A DNA stretch of 64,000 bases from Diacronema lutheri. Taxonomy: Eukaryota > Haptophyta > Pavlovophyceae > Pavlovales > Pavlovaceae. Location: the NCBI GenBank assembly GCA_019448385.1, contig JAGTXO010000002.1:62001-126000 (forward strand), read 5' to 3'. The position numbers and the translations under genes were made by a program. The notes beneath the pieces are model-generated. The model had not been told where the DNA came from and did not search any database. It saw only the letters and a list, made by a program, of their open reading frames with translations. Positions 20,724-28,625 of this stretch are shown piece after piece (positions within the stretch are counted from its first letter, which is position 1; every line of letters begins with the position of its first letter).

Positions 20724-22265
20724 TCAGATGCCTAGGACGCGCAGGTCGGCGAATTCGGGCAGCGGCTCGAACTTGTGCTCGAGCGAGAGGCAGTCGTTCG
20801 GCTCAACCCCGTACTTGATCCACCACGCGTCAGTCTCGTGCGTGCGCAAGTTCTCCATGGCGACCGCCTTGTTGACCTCGCGCCGCGCCCAGAACCAAAA
20901 CTTGACGCCCTGCTCGACCATCTGCTCGCACTGCCGCCGGCACATCTGCACGGGCACCTCCGGGTTCTGCCACGTGAGCTCGTGGTAGTGGCACTCGTAG
21001 AGCATCTCGTCGATCAGCTGCACGCCGCGCGTGTCGATCAGCTTGTTGAGCACCGGGATCTCCGCGCCCTCAATGTCAATCTTCATCACCACATAGTCGT
21101 CAGGGCGCAGGTAGTAACGCAGCCACTTGTCAAAGTTCATCGCCTCGATGCGCATCGACAGAAGCCCTGCGCCGTGGCGGGATCGCGCACGCGAGGGAGG
21201 GAGGGAGGGAGGGGGGGGGGGGGGGGGGGGGGGGGGCAGGCGGCGCGGCGCACGTCTGCCGCGCGCCGCGGCGGCCGGCCGCGCCGGCGCGGCGGGCTGA
21301 AGGTGCGGCGGGCTGAAGGCGCGGCGGTGCGCACCTCCGCAGCTGAGCTGGATGTTCTTGGTGTCGCCCTCGACCTTTGACTCGAGGAGCACTTCCTGCT
21401 TGAAGTTGTCATCGTCGCACACGTATCGCGCCTTGAAGATCTTGCGCCAGTGGCAACCATCAATGTCGCCGCCCAGCTTCCACATGTCAACGCGGTACCT
21501 GCACCACTGCTTGCCGTCGCACGCGGCGGCGAGGTCCTTGGTCGTGTCGTACCCCGGCAGCTCGCAGTTCATCCCGAGCGATGATTCGAGAACCTTGATG
21601 CCAGTGCCCGAGCCCTTGCGGCCGTGACCAGGGTCGACCTTCTGCGCGGCCTGCTTGTCCTTCTCGGTGACGATGCGGCTGCCCGTGCCGCGCAGCTCGA
21701 ACTCGAGGTGTGAATCCTCCACCCATACCGCCTTGTTGAAGAAGTACGTCTCGGGCATCGGCGTGTTGTTGAAGTAACGGCCGGTCGTGAGGAGCTTCTC
21801 CCAGTACGGGTTGAACTCGGGGTCGGCCTCGATGATGAACATGACATCAAAGTTGCGCTCCTCGAGGACGTCGGATGTGCCCCACCGCTCCTTGGGCGTC
21901 GCGCGCAGCTTCTCTTTCGAGTGCGGCCGGATGAGCGACCAGAGCGAGTCGCCGTCGCGCGCGCCGATCTCGATCAGCACGCGCCGGCCGTTGCCCGGCG
22001 GCGTCGGCGCCGATTTGCCGGGCGGCATGTACACCTTGTCCGCCGGGTACGGGTTGACGAGCGGCCGCTCCGCCTCGGGCTCGAGCTCGAGTCTCCGCTC
22101 GGGCGCGTGCTTGTGCTCCGTGTGCACGAGCCCCGCGCCCACCGGCTCGTCCACGCCCGCGAGCTCGAGCGCGCCCTGCGGCGAGCTCGTGAACGTCACG
22201 AACAGCGTGCTCGCAATCCAGCCGCAGGCGAAGCCGAGCAGGGTGTGCACGTGCTTGCCGCGCAT
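20724..22265 (-). CDS. Type II membrane protein: FkbM-type methyltransferase region with an inserted lectin-like domain
   Basis: Exon 1 (22265-21335) and exon 2 (21166-20724) give 457 aa. Start MRGKHVHTLLGFACGWIASTLFVTF is a cytoplasmic tail plus signal anchor, so the rest is probably lumenal. Residues from about 90 (RRVLIEIGARDGDSLW) and the end (VVMKIDIEGAEIPVLNKLI) match FkbM-type SAM methyltransferases. Between them lies a cysteine-rich segment (SLGMNCELPG, AACDGKQWCRYRVD, ARYVCDDD) resembling a galactose-binding SUEL-type lectin. A Golgi enzyme acting on glycans is inferred. The 168-bp intron has a long C/CCCT tract before its acceptor. It is divergent from NOSIP. The methyltransferase call is moderate; the lectin call is tentative. 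Confidence 0.7.
   Translation of the reverse strand: MRGKHVHTLLGFACGWIASTLFVTFTSSPQGALELAGVDEPVGAGLVHTEHKHAPERRLELEPEAERPLVNPYPADKVYMPPGKSAPTPPGNGRRVLIEIGARDGDSLWSLIRPHSKEKLRATPKERWGTSDVLEERNFDVMFIIEADPEFNPYWEKLLTTGRYFNNTPMPETYFFNKAVWVEDSHLEFELRGTGSRIVTEKDKQAAQKVDPGHGRKGSGTGIKVLESSLGMNCELPGYDTTKDLAAACDGKQWCRYRVDMWKLGGDIDGCHWRKIFKARYVCDDDNFKQEVLLESKVEGDTKNIQLSCGGAHRRAFSPPHLQPAAPARPAAAARGRRAPRRLPPPPPPPPPPSLPPSRARSRHGAGLLSMRIEAMNFDKWLRYYLRPDDYVVMKIDIEGAEIPVLNKLIDTRGVQLIDEMLYECHYHELTWQNPEVPVQMCRRQCEQMVEQGVKFWFWARREVNKAVAMENLRTHETDAWWIKYGVEPNDCLSLEHKFEPLPEFADLRVLGI
21192..21236 (-). other. C-rich pyrimidine tract in the FkbM intron
   Basis: Poly-G and GGGA repeats on the plus strand read as poly-C and TCCC repeats in the transcript, 25-70 bp upstream of the 3' splice site at 21167. 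It parallels the PSMA2 intron. Confidence 0.6.
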
Positions 22266-22431
22266 CCCCCCCCCGCCGCCGAGGCGCGCACCGACCGCTC
22301 CCACCGAGCGGCTGCTCGGATGCCCGCCCCCGCCGACCGCCAACTGGCCCGCTCGTGAGCCGAAGACTTCAGCGCGTTTTCGCACCCAGCAAGCAGGGCG
22401 GCCGTGACCGCCATCGGCACGACGGGCGCGG

Positions 22432-23502
22432 ATGGGCAGGCACTCAAAGAACAACAACGACCGCGCCTTCTTCACGCACCACGAGCGGGCCGCGGCGAAG
22501 CGCGGCTACGCGAGCAGCGCCTTCTACAAGCACACGAATGGCACCTACGGCGGCGGCGACCTCAAGGTCGGCAGCGACTCGCTGCGCGACTTTGACATGT
22601 GCTGCCTCTCGCTCCACCCGTGCCGCGAGCCAGTCATCACGCCGCAGGGCTTCCTCTACGAGAAGGAGGTGATCTACGAGTGCATCCTGCGCAAGCGCAA
22701 GGACAACGAGCGCGCGCTCGAGGCCTGGGCCGCGCATGAGGCCGCCAAGGCCGCGTGCGAGGAGCACGAGCGCGCCGAGGCGCACGAGCGCGACGTGGCG
22801 CGCTTCGAGCGCGCCGAGCAGGGCGTCTCGAGCAAGGCGGCGGCACGGGATCAGGCGCGTGAGGACACGCGCGGCGGCGTCAAGCTGATCAAGCGCGGCC
22901 ACGTCATCAACGACGACTGGTCCAAGCACGCCAAGGACAGCAGCTTCTGGGCGCCGCAGAACGCGCCGACCGCCGCGCCCGTGGTCGGCAAGCCCGACAC
23001 GACGATCCGGTGCCCGATGAGCGGTGAGCCGCTGCGGCTCAAGCAGCTCTACCCCGTGCACTTCACGCCCGCCCACGACGACGACGACGACGGCGCCGCC
23101 TCCGCGGGCGGCGCTCGCAGCGTGGACGGGATGGCATGCACCGAGCGTTACATCTGCCCGCTCTCCAAGAAGGCGCTCACGAATGCGACGCACTGCGTTG
23201 TGCTCCGGCCGAGCGGTCAGGTGGTGACGCGCGAGTGCGTGGAGAAGATCATCAAGAAGGACATGCTCGACCCCTTCTGCACGCCGCCCGCCAAGCTGAG
23301 GGAACAGGATTTGATCCCCATTCGCACCGAGGGCACGGGCTATGCCGCGCGAGGCACCGTCGAGGTGAAGAAGAAGGGCGCGATGGTGCGCCGCAGCGCG
23401 CTCGTGCGCCGCACCCTCGCGCAGCGCATCGAGCGGCGTGTGCCTGCCGCCTGGCGCTCACGCCGCCGCGTCCCCGCGTGCCCTGCGCAGGTCTTCTACT
23501 GA
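22432..23502 (+). CDS. NOSIP: NOSIP-type split U-box E3 ubiquitin ligase
   Basis: Nitric oxide synthase-interacting protein family; in many eukaryotes a nuclear, spliceosome-linked RING/U-box E3 ligase. ATG 22432 gives MGRHSKNNND with the family N-terminus. The first half-U-box is DFDMCCLSLHPCREPVITPQG; the second is CPMSGEPLRL ... YICPLSKKALTNATHCVVL ... VEKIIKKDMLDP. A Lys/Glu/Ala-rich helix lies between, as in other members. A small terminal intron (23386-23490, GTGCGC...GCGCAG) probably joins GAM to VFY and the stop, giving 321 aa; without splicing the frame also stays open. It converges on the MFS gene with stops only 60 bp apart. Confidence 0.92.
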   Translation: MGRHSKNNNDRAFFTHHERAAAKRGYASSAFYKHTNGTYGGGDLKVGSDSLRDFDMCCLSLHPCREPVITPQGFLYEKEVIYECILRKRKDNERALEAWAAHEAAKAACEEHERAEAHERDVARFERAEQGVSSKAAARDQAREDTRGGVKLIKRGHVINDDWSKHAKDSSFWAPQNAPTAAPVVGKPDTTIRCPMSGEPLRLKQLYPVHFTPAHDDDDDGAASAGGARSVDGMACTERYICPLSKKALTNATHCVVLRPSGQVVTRECVEKIIKKDMLDPFCTPPAKLREQDLIPIRTEGTGYAARGTVEVKKKGAMVRRSALVRRTLAQRIERRVPAAWRSRRRVPACPAQVFY

Positions 23503-23561
23503 AAAATTAAAAAAAAAAATTTCTTATGAGTATGGGTAGAGACCCCAGAGTTGCGCTGTCC
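23503..23561. terminator. Shared 3' end region of two convergent genes
   Basis: 59 bp between opposing stop codons, with AAAAATTAAAAAAAAAAATT in an otherwise GC-rich region. This A-rich island probably serves 3' end formation for one or both genes; no canonical AATAAA is present. Confidence 0.4.
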
Positions 23562-25217
23562 CTAACGTGCCAACGCTGTAGTAGGCTTGGCCTCGTCGTA
23601 GCACTCGGCATGGCGTCCGGCGCTTTCGCACGCTGGCGACTGACGCTGCTGCCCGTCCAGCTCGCGCTCGGCGGTGAGGCCGTGCCCGGCGCCCTTCGCG
23701 CGCGGTGCGTGCAGGCGGTGCGAGAAGATGAGCGTCACGGCGCTGAGCAGCGAGAGCATGTAGAACGGCATGTGAAGGTCGAGAGGCCACGGCAGCGCAA
23801 GCCGGGCGAAGAGCGCGAACACGGCGCCCATCAGCGTCGGCGCGACCGCGCGCGCGAGCGCGGTCATGGACGCGGCGTAGCCATTGACGAGGCCGGCATC
23901 CGCGCGGATGCAATTGTTCATGATCACCGAGATGGCCGTGAAGCTCGTCACGCCCGCGATGCCGCGCAGGAGCGAGACGGCGACGAGGCCCGCCCAGAGC
24001 GCGCCATCCGACACGCGCTGCAACGCCTTCATCTCGGGGATCAGCGCCTGCACGATGACGAAGAGGAAGACGCCCGCGCGGAAGACGCTGACCGTGCCGA
24101 ACCGGCGGTCGGCCGCGCTCAGCATCAGCGGCCACACGAGCAAGCTGAGGCCGAGGGGCGCGAGGGAGCTGCCGAGCTGCGCGGGGCTGAGACCAAGGCC
24201 GTGCTGAGCGTTGGCGGCGTAGAGCGGGAAGAGCTCCTGCATCCCGTTGACGACAAAGTGCAGCACGACCTGCACGCGCACGGTCAGCGTCGCGCGCGCG
24301 TTCATCGCCGCGGCGAGCCCGTCCACCCTGCACAGCGCGGCGGGGCCGGCGCTGCCGCACGCGAGCGCGCACGCGCGGCCGGCAAGCTCGGCGACGCTGC
24401 GCAGCGCCGACGGCGCGCGCACGGGCGCAAAGTCCGACGCGGGCGCATGCCACCCGTCCGAATCCGGCCGCGCGACCACAAGTTCCGTGTCCGCGCGCGG
24501 CGGCTGCGCCGGCGGCGGCGCGCGCGGCGGCGTCGCAAACGACGACGGCAAGAACCACATGCACAGCAGCGCAGGATAGCAGCCAAGCGTCGAGGCGGCG
24601 GACGGGAGGAGGTACGGGTACGTCTCGAGCAGCGTGCCGCCGAAGAGCTCGGGGAACGCCTCCGCCGGCCGCGCGAGCATGCCGCCTAGAGCAGGTCCGA
24701 GCACGAAGCCCATCCCGTACGCCGTGCCGAGCAGCGCGAAGCCGCGCGTGCGATTGGACTCGTCGGTGAGGTCGCGCATCACGGCGCGACCCACGCCCGT
24801 GTTCCCGTTGAGCAGCCCGCCGAGGAACCGCCAAAGCAGCGCCTGGCGCAGGCTCGACGAGAGGCCGAAAAGGACCATCGCGGCCGCTTGCGTCGAGACG
24901 CCGATGATCAGCACGGGGCGCCGGCCCCACACGTCGGACAGCCGGCCCCAGTGCACGCCGGAGAGGAACTGCGAGAAGTTGTACGCCGAGCCGAGAAGGC
25001 CCGCGAAGAAGCCCACGTCGGAGAGCCGCAGGCCAAAGTCCTCGACCATGAATGGCAGGAACGGGAAGAGCGAGCACGCGATGATGCCCTCGCTCATCGT
25101 CACGGTGAGCAGCGCAAAGATGGGCACCCACGGCAGGGCTGTGGGTGAGCCCGCCCCTTGGTCCCCGAGCTCCACCGCCCTCGCCTGGCCGCAGCGCCCG
25201 AGCGTGGCAGCGAGCAT
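23562..25217 (-). CDS. Major facilitator superfamily transporter, ZIF/tetracycline-resistance-like
   Basis: 551 aa from ATG 25217 with about 12 hydrophobic segments. The MFS signature between helices 2 and 3 is GRLSDVWGRRPVLIIG, and NGNTGVGRAVMRDLTDE lies in the fourth/fifth helix region, as in plant zinc-induced-facilitator-like transporters and fungal relatives. A central hydrophilic loop (about 260-340) and a hydrophilic C-tail are predicted cytosolic. A proton-coupled small-molecule or metal-chelate transporter is likely; the substrate is not readable. It is divergent from the aminodeoxychorismate synthase gene, start codons 61 bp apart. The frame extends upstream of 25217 but would overlap that gene. 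Confidence 0.82.
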   Translation of the reverse strand: MLAATLGRCGQARAVELGDQGAGSPTALPWVPIFALLTVTMSEGIIACSLFPFLPFMVEDFGLRLSDVGFFAGLLGSAYNFSQFLSGVHWGRLSDVWGRRPVLIIGVSTQAAAMVLFGLSSSLRQALLWRFLGGLLNGNTGVGRAVMRDLTDESNRTRGFALLGTAYGMGFVLGPALGGMLARPAEAFPELFGGTLLETYPYLLPSAASTLGCYPALLCMWFLPSSFATPPRAPPPAQPPRADTELVVARPDSDGWHAPASDFAPVRAPSALRSVAELAGRACALACGSAGPAALCRVDGLAAAMNARATLTVRVQVVLHFVVNGMQELFPLYAANAQHGLGLSPAQLGSSLAPLGLSLLVWPLMLSAADRRFGTVSVFRAGVFLFVIVQALIPEMKALQRVSDGALWAGLVAVSLLRGIAGVTSFTAISVIMNNCIRADAGLVNGYAASMTALARAVAPTLMGAVFALFARLALPWPLDLHMPFYMLSLLSAVTLIFSHRLHAPRAKGAGHGLTAERELDGQQRQSPACESAGRHAECYDEAKPTTALAR

Positions 25218-25278
25218 CGGCCAACAGGGCCGCGTCGGATGGCGACAGCCATGCGCGGTGTGTGGTTCTTGTGAACAG
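25218..25278. promoter_or_regulatory. Very short divergent promoter (MFS / aminodeoxychorismate synthase)
   Basis: Only 61 bp separate two outward-facing ATGs. No TATA box is visible. Both transcripts must initiate within or close to this stretch, or inside the opposite gene. Confidence 0.4.
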
Positions 25279-28200
25279 ATGCGCGCTTTTGACGTGCCTT
25301 CTCGAGTGGACGTGTCCAGCGAGCTCGTCGACGGCGCGATGCGCGCGGCGGGGGGCCTTGCACGCACGGTGCTTGTCGACAACTACGACTCGTTTACGTA
25401 CAATCTGCTGCACATCCTTCGCGCCAACGCCGACGTGTTTGGCGAGACCGTGCTCGTGCGCAACGACGAGTTTGCCGACTGGCGCTCGCTCGACGCCGCG
25501 CGCGGGCCATTCGACCGCGTCGTGCTCTCGCCAGGGCCAGGCAACCCGCTCCGCCCGGCCGACTTTGGGCTGTGCCGCTCGGCGATCGAGCAGAGCGCCG
25601 TCCCCGTCCTCGGCGTCTGCCTCGGCCACCAGGGCATCGGCGCCGCGCTCGGCGCGCGCGTCCGCCGCGCGGCGGCCGGGCCGATGCACGGCCGGCTCGA
25701 GCGCGTGACGCACACGGCCGACGGCGCCGCGCTCTTCGTGGGTGTGCCAACGACATTCACGGCGGTGCGCTACCACTCGCTCGAGCTCGACCCCGCCACG
25801 CTGCCCCCATCGCTGCGCGTGACGGCGTGGGCGGCGGACGGGCGGTCCGTGATGGCCGTGCAGTCCGCAGACGGCCGGCTGCACGGGCTGCAGTTCCACC
25901 CCGAGTCGATCTGCTCTGAGTACGGCATCACGCTGCTGCGCAACTTTGCGGCGGTGCGCGTCCCGCTCAGCGCCGCGCTGCCGCCGTGCGAGCCACCCCC
26001 GCGCGCGCGCGCCGAGGGGCACGGCGAGCCCGCATGTGCGCGCCCCGCGCGCGACGTGGGCGCGGCGGCCGAGGACGCGGCGGCCGGGCCCGTGGAGGCT
26101 GGCGGCGGTGCGGCGTGTGCCGCCGCGGAGGCCGTCGCGCTCCTCGTCGAGGAGATCGCCGGTGAGCTCGCCGCCGCCATCTCCGCCGAGCCGGCCAACG
26201 CATTCGTGGCCCTGTTTGGTGGGCAGCGCGTCGCCTTCTGGCTCGACTCCGCGTCGCGCGACCGCGCGCATCTGCCGCGCGAGGCGGTGGGCGGCGCGCG
26301 CGCTGACGCCGCGCCGTGCGAGGCGGGGCGCGAGGGCGTTGAGGGCGACGAGTGCGGCGACGACGGGCCCGGCGGCCGTGACGCCGCGCGGCCGCACAGG
26401 CGGCCGCGCGGCGCTGGCGAGCTGCAGCAGCCGGGCAGTTCGCCATCGTGCGCGCCGATGGCCGCGCGCTTCTCGTTCATGGGCGCGGAGGGCGGCCCGC
26501 TCAGCCACCTCGCCGTGCTCGACGCTGCAGCCGACGACGACGGCGGCAGTGCGAGCGCGTTTGATCGAATTGCGCACGGCCTCGGCTGCCGCTCCCTCGG
26601 CACGAGCGGCGGGCGCGACGCGATCCTGTGCTGCGAGTCGCAGGCGCCACGCGCCGCGCCGACGCTCGGCGCGTGGCCCGCCTCCGAGCCGCTCCCCTTC
26701 GCGCTGCGCGGCGGGTACGTCGGGTACATCGGGTACGAGCTCCGCCACGACCGACGCGCGCGCGACGCGGCGGGGCAGTTTTTCGCGGCGGCCGCGCCGG
26801 CGGCCGCGCCGGCGGCGGCCTCGCGCGCCGCGCACGTGCCGGACGCGTGCCTGCTCTTCGCCGACCGTTTCGTCGCCATCGACCACGGCGACGAGCGCGC
26901 GGCCGCGAACGCGCACGCGCCGGCCGCGCAGCCGCGCGTCTTCTTGTGCCACCTCGTGCGCCGGGACGCGCGCGCCGAGGCGGCGGCGTTCGGCGCGGGC
27001 GGCGCGGCCGACCCATCGGCCGTCGTCGTGCCGTCTGACGAGCTGCGCGGCGCGCTCGAGTGGCTGCGCGAGACGCACGCCGCGCTCTCGAGCTGCGCGG
27101 GCGCGGCCGACCGTTTCGTCGCGCGCGACGGCGCCGCGCCGCTCGACGACGCGCGCGCGCCGTGCGCGCCGCGCGCCGGCGAGGTGCTCGCGCGCTTCCG
27201 CGCCGACCGCGGCCGCGCGCGCTACGTGGCCGACGTGCGTCACTGCCTCGAGCAGATTGGCGCTGGCGAGACGTACGAGGTGTGTCTGACCAACACGCTG
27301 CGCGCGCCGCCGCCCGACGGCGCGAGCGGCCGGCTGCACCCGCTCAGCCTGTATTTGCACCTGCGCGCGCATAACCCGGCGCCGAACGGCGCCTTCCTCC
27401 TCCTCGACCCGCACGCCCTCGTCCACGAGCCGCCGCGCTCGGCCGCGCACGCGCGCGCGCAGCCCGACGCGCACGCGCCCGACGCGCACGCGCCCGACGC
27501 GCGCGCGCCGGCGCTCGCGCTGCTCTGCTCGTCGCCCGAGCGGATGCTGCGCGTGAGCGTCGCGTCCGATGCGCCCGCGCCGGCCGAGCCGCCAGCCGCG
27601 GCGCGCGGCGCGCCGCCGCCGCCGCCACACGCCGCGCGGCGGTTCATCGCGGAGTGCAGGCCGATCAAAGGCACGGCGCCGCGCGGGTGCACCGAGCTCG
27701 AGGACGGCGCGCTCGCCTCGCAGCTCGCCACGTGCGAGAAGGAGCGCGCGGAGAACCTGATGATCGTCGACCTCGTGCGCAACGACCTCAGCCGCGTTGC
27801 GCTGCCCGGCTCCGTGCACGTGCCCCAGCTGATGGCCGTCGAGAGATACCGCACGGTCCACCAGCTCGTCTCGACGGTGCGCGCGACCCTCGCACCGCGG
27901 CTGCGCGCGGTCGACGCGCTCGCTGCGTGCTTCCCCGGCGGCTCGATGACTGGCGCGCCCAAGCTGCGCACCGTCGAGATCATACACGAGATCGAGCGGC
28001 AAACGCCGCGCGGTGTCTACTCGGGGTGCGTCGGCTTCCTCTCCGTCGACGGCACCGCCGACCTCGCCATCGTGATCCGCTCGGCAGTGCTCACGCCCGC
28101 GGGCCTTGCGGTCGGCGCGGGCGGCGCGGTCACCGCGCTCTCGCAGCCGCATGCCGAGCACGCAGAGATGCGCCTCAAGGCCGCACCCGTGCTCGGCGCG

Positions 28201-28500
28201 ATCGCGCGCGCGCTCGGCGGCAGCGCGGACGCCGTCGTCGTCGACGACGACGACGGCGAGGATGACGACGACGGCGAAGGGCTCGGCGCGCATGCCGGCG
28301 CGCGCTCGCCGCCGCGCGATGCCGCGCGCGCAGAGCTGCGCGGCGCGCACGGCGGCGCTGCCCACGAGCAGCCAGCCGCTTTTTTGACCGCTGCGCCGCT
28401 CGGCGCCTTGCCGGTGCCCGTGCCCTTTGCCGTCGCAACGCACGCGCTCTGCGCGTCTGAGCCGGCCCCGCCGCTCTGCCGCGTGGCGGGCGCCGTGTGA
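25279..28500 (+). CDS. Aminodeoxychorismate synthase, fused PabA-PabB
   Basis: Makes 4-amino-4-deoxychorismate from chorismate and glutamine, the first committed step to p-aminobenzoate for folate. 1,073 aa. The class I glutamine amidotransferase half starts at VLVDNYDSFTYN and has GVCLGHQG (nucleophile Cys) and FHPES (His/Glu). The PabB half has GGYVGYIGYELRHD, GETYEVCLTN, SSPERML, PIKGTAPRG (the lysine marks aminodeoxychorismate rather than anthranilate synthase), EKERAENLMIVDLVRND and CFPGGSMTGAPK. Low-complexity spacers enlarge it relative to plant homologues. The last 90 residues, acidic then Ala-rich, are not part of the enzyme. No intron is seen. Plastid targeting is normal in plants but no clear transit peptide is visible. 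Confidence 0.93.
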   Translation: MRAFDVPSRVDVSSELVDGAMRAAGGLARTVLVDNYDSFTYNLLHILRANADVFGETVLVRNDEFADWRSLDAARGPFDRVVLSPGPGNPLRPADFGLCRSAIEQSAVPVLGVCLGHQGIGAALGARVRRAAAGPMHGRLERVTHTADGAALFVGVPTTFTAVRYHSLELDPATLPPSLRVTAWAADGRSVMAVQSADGRLHGLQFHPESICSEYGITLLRNFAAVRVPLSAALPPCEPPPRARAEGHGEPACARPARDVGAAAEDAAAGPVEAGGGAACAAAEAVALLVEEIAGELAAAISAEPANAFVALFGGQRVAFWLDSASRDRAHLPREAVGGARADAAPCEAGREGVEGDECGDDGPGGRDAARPHRRPRGAGELQQPGSSPSCAPMAARFSFMGAEGGPLSHLAVLDAAADDDGGSASAFDRIAHGLGCRSLGTSGGRDAILCCESQAPRAAPTLGAWPASEPLPFALRGGYVGYIGYELRHDRRARDAAGQFFAAAAPAAAPAAASRAAHVPDACLLFADRFVAIDHGDERAAANAHAPAAQPRVFLCHLVRRDARAEAAAFGAGGAADPSAVVVPSDELRGALEWLRETHAALSSCAGAADRFVARDGAAPLDDARAPCAPRAGEVLARFRADRGRARYVADVRHCLEQIGAGETYEVCLTNTLRAPPPDGASGRLHPLSLYLHLRAHNPAPNGAFLLLDPHALVHEPPRSAAHARAQPDAHAPDAHAPDARAPALALLCSSPERMLRVSVASDAPAPAEPPAAARGAPPPPPHAARRFIAECRPIKGTAPRGCTELEDGALASQLATCEKERAENLMIVDLVRNDLSRVALPGSVHVPQLMAVERYRTVHQLVSTVRATLAPRLRAVDALAACFPGGSMTGAPKLRTVEIIHEIERQTPRGVYSGCVGFLSVDGTADLAIVIRSAVLTPAGLAVGAGGAVTALSQPHAEHAEMRLKAAPVLGAIARALGGSADAVVVDDDDGEDDDDGEGLGAHAGARSPPRDAARAELRGAHGGAAHEQPAAFLTAAPLGALPVPVPFAVATHALCASEPAPPLCRVAGAV

Positions 28501-28625
28501 CCAGCGTGAGGTGCTGGGGTGCGCCTCGCGGAGGGCGCGAGCAGAAACGAGGACACAAACGGGGACACTGTGACTGTCGGCCCAGTGTGCACACGCCGCG
28601 TCTTACGGGGCTAGCGGCTGGGCTC

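Noticed and set aside
23524-28443. Very long open frame on the minus strand opposite the PabA-PabB gene
   Set aside because: At this GC content stops are rare in all frames. The minus frame has only Arg/Ala/Gly-rich text with no motif, while the plus frame has complete enzyme motifs. Likewise the long minus frames opposite 49.5-54.7 kb, 46.1-49.3 kb and 2.4-5.3 kb.
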